The notes under the pieces: model-generated
The model's input: only the letters and a program-made list of their open reading frames with translations
Databases searched by the model: none
Told to the model about the DNA's origin: nothing
Made by a program: the position numbers and the translations under genes
Origin: CBDFGN01 sp965247065
GTDB lineage: Bacteria > Bacteroidota > Bacteroidia > Cytophagales > Cyclobacteriaceae
Length of the DNA: 64,000 nt
Assembly (NCBI GenBank): GCA_965247065.1
Contig: CBDFGN010000006.1
Span: 186,001 to 250,000 of the forward strand
Direction of reading: 5' to 3'
In this document: positions 35,842 through 43,841 of the stretch, piece after piece
Numbering within the stretch: position 1 is the first letter of the stretch
Layout of the letters: each line of letters begins with the position of its first letter

Positions 35842-36333
35842 CTACTGTCGGATTTGGGGGGAATAATCCACTGGCTTACCTTCCAGGGTTTTAAGGCGTT
35901 TTTTTAAAACGGTACGCACCGTTTCGTGAGAAATGCTGTCAGTATATTGAAGCTCTACCATCTTATCTGACAGCAGCCGAAGCGACCATCGGGCATATCC
36001 TTCAGGTGGTTTACTGCAGCACAGCGCTATCAGATGCGCTTCGATGTCACCATCTACCTTACGACTATAGGTCCTGGTGGTTGGTTTGCGCTCCAATACC
36101 GCCTCAAAGCCTTCTTCTACAAATCGTTTTTTGACCCGGTCAATGGTACGCATGCCTACCTTCAGTACCTTGCTGATCTGCTCATTGGTTACCTTCTCTG
36201 CATATGGTCCCTTATCACAGTTCAACAAAATATATGCGCTGCGAAACTTTTGAGAAGTATGCTTGCCTTTGTTAATAATTGCCATTAGCTCTTGGCGTTC
36301 CACTTTTGCTAATGTCACTTTATATCTTGCCAT
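35842..36333 (-). CDS. IS630 transposase, N-terminal frame (DNA-binding part)
   Basis: 163 residues from ATG 36333 (MARYKVTL); the frame is open to 36366. Contains two helix-turn-helix regions, one with EQISKVLKVGMRTIDRVKKRF and one with EGYARWSLRLLSDKM, as in other IS630 transposases. It ends after VLKKRLKTLEGKPV out of frame; the sense continuation LKPWKVSQWIIPP is in the next frame, reached at the run TTAAAAAAACG. A TATCTTTG box lies at 36356-36363 just upstream. Confidence 0.82.
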   Translation of the reverse strand: MARYKVTLAKVERQELMAIINKGKHTSQKFRSAYILLNCDKGPYAEKVTNEQISKVLKVGMRTIDRVKKRFVEEGFEAVLERKPTTRTYSRKVDGDIEAHLIALCCSKPPEGYARWSLRLLSDKMVELQYTDSISHETVRTVLKKRLKTLEGKPVDYSPQIRQ

Positions 36334-36446
36334 AATCTTTAAGTTTGATGTACGGCAAAGATACAAAAATATTACGTCATATTATAATTGACATGACACT
36401 AGGATATTAGGTTACCAAAGCAAAGGAATAGGTATATATCCTTGAA

Positions 36447-38084
36447 TTGCATTATTTCAGCACACCAGCCACCCTATTAGTGAGAATAGCCAGTATCTTT
36501 TGTGGTTTTTTGAGGAAAGGGCTCTGGGCTTTGGTCCTCAGTTTAGGCTCAATTGGCAGCCTCCTGATTGCCCAGCCTACAGTTACCCAGATCAGGTATA
36601 TCAACACCAGTCAAAATATACTGATCGTCACTTTTGATCAACCTATTGATGTTTTTACCAATAACACAGGTACTTGGACTGTAACTTTTGATGGTGTTGC
36701 CACACCCACAACCTTAAGTGTGGTCGGCACTTTTGGAACTGACGTTGCGGTAACTATTACGCCTTCTATAGTTTGGGTCAACACCCATCTCCTTCCAGAT
36801 GGTGGCGCGGGAGTCGAACTTTCCTACGATGGGACCGGTACATGGTCAAATTCAGGCACCGGAGCGGTTGCCGCGTTTGGTCCGATTCAAGGCATTAACG
36901 ATAGAGTTGTTACCTGCGCTGACTTTAGGACCAATGTGACCTCCAACGTTTCCACTGATGGAAACTGTGTGCCGGTGACGGCTGATTGGGATCTCACCTA
37001 TCGAATGAGAGACAGGGCGCGCAATAGCATAAACTTTGATCCCACTCTAGTTGACGTGGAATACGATTGGGGGGACGGCTCGCCTATTGAAACGATCAAC
37101 GCCCCAGAGACTGCTCCGGGGACCGCAGATTTCCAGGCCATGAATTCTCACGTTTATGTGCCGGCATTGGTCTGCCTGAATTCTGCGCAAGCTCAGCCAC
37201 TATACAATTCGGTGCTGTGCGGGGGTGGTTCCTTAACCCAGACCAATGACTTTGTAGCCTGGAATACCGACGATATGAATGGAGGAATGGTGGTGTTGGA
37301 TCCGGTTCAGGTTGACATCTGCCTTGGGACTGATACTGCGGGACTCTTCTTCGACGACATAACCACCTTCAACTGTGATGCCGCCACCGCCATGGCTGCT
37401 TCTAACCAGGAGTTGCGGCAGGTATTATTTGTTTATGGCGATCCTGCTACAGGCGATGCAAATCGGATTCCGAGTGTTTCGGTTGACGGGATCCAGGTAA
37501 CGGACAACAATGGTACCCTGATTTCTGCGGGTGGTTATGAGGACACAAGAGGAGTGATTACCTACCCGGCCCAGGTTTTCCCGGCGGTTCAAACACCCAC
37601 CGCCCAATCTTTGGAAGTTTCCTTCATCTCGGGTAACGAGGTTGTTGGAGACATATTCGTAATTAGATTATTGAACTGGAACACTTGTAATCCTTATCCC
37701 GGATTTTATCCGAATAATGAGATCGAGGCTACCGCACAGCTGGAAATTATAACCAATCCGGCGGCACCGACTGCTAATAATGTTCAGGCCTGCGTAGGTG
37801 ATGCAACTCCTCTGGCTGATGTCAGCATTAATCCACTTGGAGGAGCAACGCTAATAAATTGGTATGATGCCGATCCCTTTGCTGGTCCTGCTAATTTGCT
37901 CCAATCTCAGGCTCCCGCGGGAGGGAATTCCTATACTCATGGTATTTTAACCGCTGTTCCCAGTGTCACCACATTTTATGCCACCCAGGTAGTAGGCGGA
38001 GTAAATGCTTGTGAAAGTTTTGCCGTCCCGGTTACGGTTACGGTCTATGATAGTCCTACACCGGCTGCAGCCGGGCCAGGATAA
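36447..38084 (+). CDS. Giant surface protein, fragment 1 (signal peptide and N-terminal module)
   Basis: 545 residues as open from a TTG at 36447; another TTG at 36510 gives a more normal signal peptide (LRKGLWALVLSLG..LLIAQ). No ATG is near, so the original start may have been altered, possibly by the IS630 insertion 45 bp upstream. Residues about 45-430 hold a Big-type strand region and a module with VEYDWGDGSP, TFNCD, LFVYGDP and LLNWNTCNPYPG, also found in the second giant protein. Then an Ig-like unit ending VTVTVYDSPTPAAAG. The frame ends at a TAA where the sense continues one base on. Confidence 0.75.
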   Translation: MHYFSTPATLLVRIASIFCGFLRKGLWALVLSLGSIGSLLIAQPTVTQIRYINTSQNILIVTFDQPIDVFTNNTGTWTVTFDGVATPTTLSVVGTFGTDVAVTITPSIVWVNTHLLPDGGAGVELSYDGTGTWSNSGTGAVAAFGPIQGINDRVVTCADFRTNVTSNVSTDGNCVPVTADWDLTYRMRDRARNSINFDPTLVDVEYDWGDGSPIETINAPETAPGTADFQAMNSHVYVPALVCLNSAQAQPLYNSVLCGGGSLTQTNDFVAWNTDDMNGGMVVLDPVQVDICLGTDTAGLFFDDITTFNCDAATAMAASNQELRQVLFVYGDPATGDANRIPSVSVDGIQVTDNNGTLISAGGYEDTRGVITYPAQVFPAVQTPTAQSLEVSFISGNEVVGDIFVIRLLNWNTCNPYPGFYPNNEIEATAQLEIITNPAAPTANNVQACVGDATPLADVSINPLGGATLINWYDADPFAGPANLLQSQAPAGGNSYTHGILTAVPSVTTFYATQVVGGVNACESFAVPVTVTVYDSPTPAAAGPG

Positions 38085-38814
38085 TCTTTGCGACGTCACG
38101 TCATCCTCGCTTGCCGGGAACATTGCGGTCACCGGGAACGGCTTATGGACCGTAGCGCCACCCGGGCCTACTTTTGTGGACGACATGAGTCCGACAACGA
38201 TGGTTAACAACCTTAACCCAGGTGCTAATGTTTTCACCTGGACCATTTCCACCGGCGGAGGGTTCTGTAGTTCCAGTGATGACGTCACTTTAACTCGCGA
38301 TGCTACACCCACAGCTGCCGCTGCCGGGGGAGACCAGATGATCTGTAACGTTAACAACACGGCCTTGATGGGAAATATGGCCGACAACAACGGAACTGGT
38401 CAATGGGTCATCACCACCGGATTGATCTGGATTGAAACCTTTGACAGTTTGGATTTTGGAGATCGGGTGGATGCGGGCCCCACCGCATGGACAGTAGATT
38501 CGGCCGGGATTAATTTAGCCGGCCGGCCCGGGCATATGAGGGTTGAGTTTGACCCGACTAATTCCGGTAAGCTTTTCGAGGTTAATAATTCGGGTAATCC
38601 CGGGGTTAGGTGGATAACAGAAACAATAGACATTTCCTCAGCACCCGGGGACATTGAATTCTCAGTAGATATTAGTAGCCAGGGAACTGGCGGCGGTGAT
38701 TGGATCGAGGGTTTCTACACTCTTGATGGCTCCATCCCAACACCAGCGAGTACGGTTCTTTTTGCCAGAGAAGATCCTATTGGCGGTGCCCCTTCTCCAC
38801 AACGGTTACTTTAA
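38005..38814 (+). CDS. Giant surface protein, fragment 2
   Basis: Sense begins near 38073 (QDNLCDVTSSSLAGN) after the first frame change. Holds one PKD-like unit (FVDDMSPTTMVNNLNPG, FTWTISTGGG) and a jelly-roll insert (GLIWIETFDSLDFGD, GNPGVRWITETIDIS, VEFSVDISSQGTGG type strands). Ends at a stop after SPQRLL, caused by loss of one C in a C run at 38789-38792. The first-listed start is not a true start codon for this protein. Confidence 0.65.
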   Translation: MLVKVLPSRLRLRSMIVLHRLQPGQDNLCDVTSSSLAGNIAVTGNGLWTVAPPGPTFVDDMSPTTMVNNLNPGANVFTWTISTGGGFCSSSDDVTLTRDATPTAAAAGGDQMICNVNNTALMGNMADNNGTGQWVITTGLIWIETFDSLDFGDRVDAGPTAWTVDSAGINLAGRPGHMRVEFDPTNSGKLFEVNNSGNPGVRWITETIDISSAPGDIEFSVDISSQGTGGGDWIEGFYTLDGSIPTPASTVLFAREDPIGGAPSPQRLL

Positions 38815-38828
38815 GCGCACCGTTTGCA

Positions 38829-40058
38829 ATGACCAATCTCAGGATCATGATCCGGGCTAGAAATGGAGCACCGACTGAGTTCAATCGTTTTGATAATGTG
38901 ATTGTTAGAGAAGCAAATCCGGGCACACCGACATTTGTAGATAATAACGCCGAAGGAACTACAGTCAATAATCTTCAACCGGGAGATAATTATTTCACCT
39001 GGATCATAAATAGCGAATTTGCCGGATGCGTACCATCCTCTGATGAAGTATTGGTTACTTATGATCTGCAACCTGCCGCCGCCGTAGCGGGCCCTCCTCA
39101 GAATGTATGCATTGATACGGCACAATTAGCTGCCGATCCCGCCACTAATATGGGAGTTGGGACCTGGACCGGGGCCGGAGTTGCTTTCGATGATGCTAAT
39201 GATCCTATCACCATTGTCCGTAGTCTGGCTGCCGGAGCTAATGTGCTGACCTGGACCGTGGATCCTCCATTCGGGATTTGCGCCTCCAGTAATGACAATG
39301 TGACTATTACCCGTTTCATCCCTCCCTCTAACGCAGTTCTCTCTGGAACGGCTGAAATATGCAACGGATTAAGTACGGATTTGATTGTCACTATAACGGG
39401 AGGCGCTACTGATTATGCCGTAACCATAGACAATGGAGTTGGCACCATCAATCCCTACGTAAGCGGCGATCCGATCCCGGTATCGCCAGGGGCCACTACC
39501 ACCTATAATCTGATTTCGGTTTTTGATATGAATAATTGCCCTGCGGATATGTTCTCCGGCTCTCCTACGGTAACCGTAAATGATCCTGCTACAGCTGCAG
39601 TTCTAGCAGCCGATCAATCTATTTGCTTGGGGGATGATGCAACTTTGACCGTTACTATCACCGGGGGGACCGGAACTTTTACAGTTACTATTGACGATCC
39701 CAATGCGGTGCCCCATATTATTGAAGTAGGATATACCAGTGGATTTCCCATCACGGTCACTGCTCCCCCTGCGACCGGGACATATTCTTTGGTGTCCGTG
39801 GTTGATTCAAAAACCTGTGTTGCCACCGGTTTGTCAGGAACTCCTACGGTCACCGTCGGTTCTATGCCCAGCGCCGCGGCATTTGCTGGCGGAACTGGCA
39901 TTTGCGATGGCCAAACCGCGAATTTAACAGTTGCCATTACCGCCGGAACCCCACCCTTCGAGTTGACTTTTGACAATCCGATAATCGGAGTCGCTGGGGT
40001 TGTGAGTGGCTACACTTCGGGTGCTAATATCCCTGTTACCTGCAATTGGGAGTCATAA
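38829..40058 (+). CDS. Giant surface protein, fragment 3
   Basis: Sense is open from about 38790 (PFSTTVTLSAPFAMTNLRI completes the jelly roll of fragment 2). Then PKD-like units with the recurring block FVDNNAEGTTVNNLQPG and CASSNDNVTITR, and three modules of the type ICxGxxxxLTVTITGG...TYxLxSVxD. Ends after IPVT with a false tail CNWES at the third frame change. Confidence 0.65.
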   Translation: MTNLRIMIRARNGAPTEFNRFDNVIVREANPGTPTFVDNNAEGTTVNNLQPGDNYFTWIINSEFAGCVPSSDEVLVTYDLQPAAAVAGPPQNVCIDTAQLAADPATNMGVGTWTGAGVAFDDANDPITIVRSLAAGANVLTWTVDPPFGICASSNDNVTITRFIPPSNAVLSGTAEICNGLSTDLIVTITGGATDYAVTIDNGVGTINPYVSGDPIPVSPGATTTYNLISVFDMNNCPADMFSGSPTVTVNDPATAAVLAADQSICLGDDATLTVTITGGTGTFTVTIDDPNAVPHIIEVGYTSGFPITVTAPPATGTYSLVSVVDSKTCVATGLSGTPTVTVGSMPSAAAFAGGTGICDGQTANLTVAITAGTPPFELTFDNPIIGVAGVVSGYTSGANIPVTCNWES

Positions 40059-40824
40059 TTTCGATCTGCTCAGTGTAGAAGATGCCTGTATGGCATTTGT
40101 GCCCGGGGGGAGCATTTCAGGCAATACTCAAACTGTAACCGTTTTTGAAATTCCAGTAGCGGATGCGGGCTCAGGAGGTACTTCTGTTTGTAACAGTTTG
40201 GATTTTACCACATCGGCTGTCCCAACGGTTGGGACTGGAACCTGGAGTGTGTTCAGTGGCCCTGGGGCCATTACTGGGGCAGTTCCCAGCATAAATGATC
40301 CCGCCGCCACGTTGACCCTTGACACCTATGGAACCTATGCCTTGCGCTGGACCGAGGTAAACGGTGGCATTTGTTCTGACTTTGATGATATCACGGTAAA
40401 TTTCTACGAAGATCCAACTGCTGATGCCGATGGTGGAACCCCTGTGCTTGATGCAGCTTGCGACGCTTTGAATGTCAACCTTCAAGGTATCGGATACACC
40501 TACTTGGCACCTCCAAATGTCAACTCTGGTACCAGGCAATGGACTTACCAGTCGGGGCCGGATGTCACCCCTACATTTGCGGATGATACCGACCCTACTA
40601 CCAATGTGGCAGTGGATAATTACGGAGTCTATGTATTCAGATTCACTGAGACCAACGGTAACTGCTCGGATTTCGAGGATGTTACGGTTCGCTTTTTCGA
40701 AGAACCCACCAGTGCCAGCGCTGGAGGCGATATTCAGATCTGTAATGCTCTCACTACCAGTTTCGCCGGTACCGAGCATACCTACCTGCCTCCGCCAGAT
40801 GTAAATTCAGGGACTCAAGGTTGA
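40006..40824 (+). CDS. Giant surface protein, fragment 4
   Basis: Sense starts near 40041 (PAIGSHNFDLLSVEDACM). It contains the first modules of the 188-residue super-repeat: type A with ACDALNVNLQGIGYTYL and type B with ICNALTTSFAGTEHTYL. Stops at a TGA made by loss of one G in what is TGG in the next copy of the repeat (GTQGWSYVSG). Confidence 0.65.
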   Translation: MATLRVLISLLPAIGSHNFDLLSVEDACMAFVPGGSISGNTQTVTVFEIPVADAGSGGTSVCNSLDFTTSAVPTVGTGTWSVFSGPGAITGAVPSINDPAATLTLDTYGTYALRWTEVNGGICSDFDDITVNFYEDPTADADGGTPVLDAACDALNVNLQGIGYTYLAPPNVNSGTRQWTYQSGPDVTPTFADDTDPTTNVAVDNYGVYVFRFTETNGNCSDFEDVTVRFFEEPTSASAGGDIQICNALTTSFAGTEHTYLPPPDVNSGTQG

Positions 40825-41850
40825 GTTATGTTTCTGGCCCGGATCCAGGCCCTGTATTCGGAGCCGTGACCAGTCCAACCTCCAGCGTTACAATCACTCT
40901 ATTTGGTCAATATGTTTTCCGGTGGACTGAAATCAATGGTATTTGTACCGTTACCGATGATGTAACTATCACTTTCTATGAACAACCTACTGCAAATGCA
41001 GGGTTAGACGTTGATGCGGCCTGTGATAACCTCAATGTAAACCTCGCTGGGATTGGGTACACCTATTTGGGAGGAGGACACGTGAATTTTGGCACTCGTG
41101 CCTGGTCCTATGTATCCGGTCCTGACGCAACGCCGACGTTCACCGATCCTACTGATCCTACTACTAATGTAACAGTGAATAACTATGGGGTTTATGTTTT
41201 TCGGTTCACTGAGACGAATGGAAATTGTTCCGATTTCGACGATGTACAGGTTCGCTACTTCGAGGAGCCTACCAGTGCCACCGCCGGAGGCGATATTCAG
41301 GTTTGTAATGCTCTTACCACCAACCTGGCCGGGACGGAGCACACCTACCTACCACCTCCGGATGTGAATTCCGGAACCCAGGGCTGGAGTTATGTTTCCG
41401 GCCCGGATCCAGGGCCGGTTTTCGGAACCCCTACCAGTCCGACTTCCAGTGTTACTATTACCCTTTTTGGCCAGTATGTTTTCCGCTGGACCGAAACCAA
41501 TGGGAATTGTACAATAACTGATGATGTGACTGTCACTTTCTATGAACAGCCGACCGCAGATGCTGGATCGGATATTAATGTAGCCTGCGACGATCTCAAT
41601 GTAAATTTAGGCGGAACCGGGTATACCTATTTGGCATTGCCGAATGTAAACTTTGGCACCCGGACCTGGTCTTACGTATCCGGACCGGATCCCACGCCCA
41701 CCTTTGTCGATCCTACTGATCCTACGACTAATGTGTCAATTGGACTTTATGGAACTTATGTTTTTAGGTTTACAGAAACCAACGGAAACTGCAGCGATCC
41801 GGATGATGTAACGGTTATTTTTTACCAAACTCCAACCACAGCCCTTCCTA
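40420..41850 (+). repeat. 564-bp super-repeat (188 residues, alternating A and B modules)
   Basis: A modules share ACDxLNVNLxGxGYTYL (40460, 41020, 41584) and B modules ICNALTT..AGTEHTYLPPPDVNSGTQG (40738, 41300). Corresponding bases are 564 apart between A2 and A3 but 563 apart between A1 and A2 and between B1 and B2, exposing the missing base at 40822. Confidence 0.85.
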
Positions 41851-43841
41851 TGGTCGATATTGATGATTGTGCCCTAACAACCGTGCTTTCTGCCACTGCC
41901 GCAGCTATCGGTACCGGCACCTGGAGTGTTTTCAGCCAACCCGGAGGCGCAACAATTCAATTCGGGGTGGGTGACTCAGAAATCAACGATGAGAATGCTA
42001 ATGCCATCGTGGATATGTTTGGCCAGTATGTGTTCCGATGGACTATCACCAATGGTACTTGTCCTTCCAATTTTGAAGATGTTAATGTCGAGTATTTTGA
42101 CAATCCATCTACTGCTGACGCCGATATTTCCATAGCTGGACCATTGATGCCTGATTCCACAATTGTATGCGGGCTGGCGACTACCCTAAATGCCAATGAT
42201 CCGATAGTAGGGAGTGGAGCTTGGACGATTCAACCGGGCGGAACAGGATTGGGTGTACTCAACTTTGTTCCCGACATGACCGCGTTTAATGCTGTGATCG
42301 ATATTGGTGGTGCCCCTGCGGATTTTGGTAGCTATCATTTGAGATGGACTACCTCAAATGGACCTTGTCCAACCAGCCAGGATGACATAATTGTGGGTTT
42401 CAGGGATGCCCCACCCGTATCCAGCATTTCGGGTGATGACACCGTTTGCGTGGGGGCAGGTACTGGTCCGTTTGATAAATTCTACTCGGTAGATCTGCAT
42501 GTCGGTTCGACCTACACCTGGGTTATCCCTGGAGCCGTTACTATCAATTTTGGAGGAGGTCCAATGGACAACTTTGTTAACCTGGGATTTCCAATAGCAG
42601 GAGACTATACCATTGCGGTTACGGAATCATCAGCTAGTTGCGATGCCACTGAGAATTTGATTGTTTCGGTCCAAAGTCCACCTGTAGTTGGACCCATAGC
42701 TGGTAACGCAGTGGTTTGCGCTGGTGACATGAATGAAGGGTATACCGTTCCAGCTAATCCCATACCAGGTTCTACGTATGCTTGGCAAATACTACCCGTT
42801 CCTCCCCATGACCATACTATTCAGGCAGGTGGAAGCACGACGAATTCCATTCTAATAGATTTCGGCTCGGTGTCTGGTACTTTTACCCTGCAGGTTATCG
42901 AAACAACTGCAGGTGGTTGCGTGTCGGCTACGGTAAACACCACCATAGATGTTGATGCAGTGCCGGTTATAACACCATCTTCACCAACAATTTGTAGTGA
43001 AGATTTCACAAATATTGATTTAGACGCAATTACCAGTGTTAATAGCACATACACCTGGATCTTGGGGACCATTAGCGGAGGCATAACAGGCGCCCTGGCC
43101 GGGGCTGACCCTCAGTTCTTGAATCAACAACTTACCAATCCCAATCCAGTACCGGGTTCGGTTGAATATCTGATAATTCCAACCGGACCGGCGGCAGGAA
43201 ACTGTGTAGGTTCCGTTGTCAGCCTGGTGGTTACGGTGGATCCCAAACCAATTCTGACCCCTTCCGCCCCTACGATCTGTAGCGAAGATTTTACCGGGAT
43301 TGACCTGGACCTATTAACGGACGTTCCGAATAGCAGTTATACCTGGACGTTAGGGACGATTGTCGGTGGAATTACGGGAGCCTCAGCGGCAGGAGATCCT
43401 CAATTCTTAAATCAGCAGCTTACCAATCCAAACCCGACCACCGGAAGTGTAGAATATTTAATCACCCCAATTGGTCCCGGCGGCAGCGCTTGCAATGGGA
43501 ACATAGTTAGCCTGGTGGTAACGGTCGATCCAAAGCCTATCCTAACACCATCAGCTCCCACTATCTGCACCGGTACCTTCACCAGCATTGATTTGGATGC
43601 GATTACCGATGTCGTGGGCAGCTCCTACAGTTGGACTGTGGGCACGATCGTAGGCGGGATCACTGGCGCTTCCGCTAGTAGCGATGCTCAATTTCTTGAT
43701 CAACTCCTAGTCAATCCAGGAATTACTCCCGGAAGTGTAGAGTACTTGATTACGCCGACCGGACCTGCCGCCAGTAATTGCGCTGGCAATCAGGTTAGTT
43801 TGGTAGTAATTGTGGATCCGGAGCCAACCTTCAGTTCTTAA
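40821..43841 (+). CDS. Giant surface protein, fragment 5
   Basis: 1006 residues from a TTG that is simply the continuation of the repeat (LSYVSGPDPGPVFG). Holds the second and third copies of the super-repeat, further PKD-like modules (TFSPxFGQYVFRWT type), a PKD_4-like part with STYTWVIPGAV and STYAWQILPVP, and units 1-3 of the 288-bp array. It ends at TAA 43839-43841 just past the 145-bp deletion. Confidence 0.68.
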   Translation: MSYVSGPDPGPVFGAVTSPTSSVTITLFGQYVFRWTEINGICTVTDDVTITFYEQPTANAGLDVDAACDNLNVNLAGIGYTYLGGGHVNFGTRAWSYVSGPDATPTFTDPTDPTTNVTVNNYGVYVFRFTETNGNCSDFDDVQVRYFEEPTSATAGGDIQVCNALTTNLAGTEHTYLPPPDVNSGTQGWSYVSGPDPGPVFGTPTSPTSSVTITLFGQYVFRWTETNGNCTITDDVTVTFYEQPTADAGSDINVACDDLNVNLGGTGYTYLALPNVNFGTRTWSYVSGPDPTPTFVDPTDPTTNVSIGLYGTYVFRFTETNGNCSDPDDVTVIFYQTPTTALPMVDIDDCALTTVLSATAAAIGTGTWSVFSQPGGATIQFGVGDSEINDENANAIVDMFGQYVFRWTITNGTCPSNFEDVNVEYFDNPSTADADISIAGPLMPDSTIVCGLATTLNANDPIVGSGAWTIQPGGTGLGVLNFVPDMTAFNAVIDIGGAPADFGSYHLRWTTSNGPCPTSQDDIIVGFRDAPPVSSISGDDTVCVGAGTGPFDKFYSVDLHVGSTYTWVIPGAVTINFGGGPMDNFVNLGFPIAGDYTIAVTESSASCDATENLIVSVQSPPVVGPIAGNAVVCAGDMNEGYTVPANPIPGSTYAWQILPVPPHDHTIQAGGSTTNSILIDFGSVSGTFTLQVIETTAGGCVSATVNTTIDVDAVPVITPSSPTICSEDFTNIDLDAITSVNSTYTWILGTISGGITGALAGADPQFLNQQLTNPNPVPGSVEYLIIPTGPAAGNCVGSVVSLVVTVDPKPILTPSAPTICSEDFTGIDLDLLTDVPNSSYTWTLGTIVGGITGASAAGDPQFLNQQLTNPNPTTGSVEYLITPIGPGGSACNGNIVSLVVTVDPKPILTPSAPTICTGTFTSIDLDAITDVVGSSYSWTVGTIVGGITGASASSDAQFLDQLLVNPGITPGSVEYLITPTGPAASNCAGNQVSLVVIVDPEPTFSS

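Larger units (their letters stand above)
35194..36399 (-). mobile_element. IS630-family insertion sequence
   Basis: A 1206-bp element. Perfect inverted repeats GTGTCATGTCAA (from 35194) and TTGACATGACAC (to 36399) extend to 15 bp when the flanking TA and one more base are counted. TA at 35192-35193 and 36400-36401 is the target duplication expected for this family. It carries a two-frame transposase and lies between pyrG and the giant surface-protein gene, whose first possible start is 45-110 bp from the right end. Confidence 0.9.

Noticed and set aside
40171..40779. 202-codon minus-strand open frame in the giant gene
   Set aside because: Low-complexity shadow caused by the repetitive Thr/Asp/Gly coding on the plus strand; several similar shadows recur with the repeat period.
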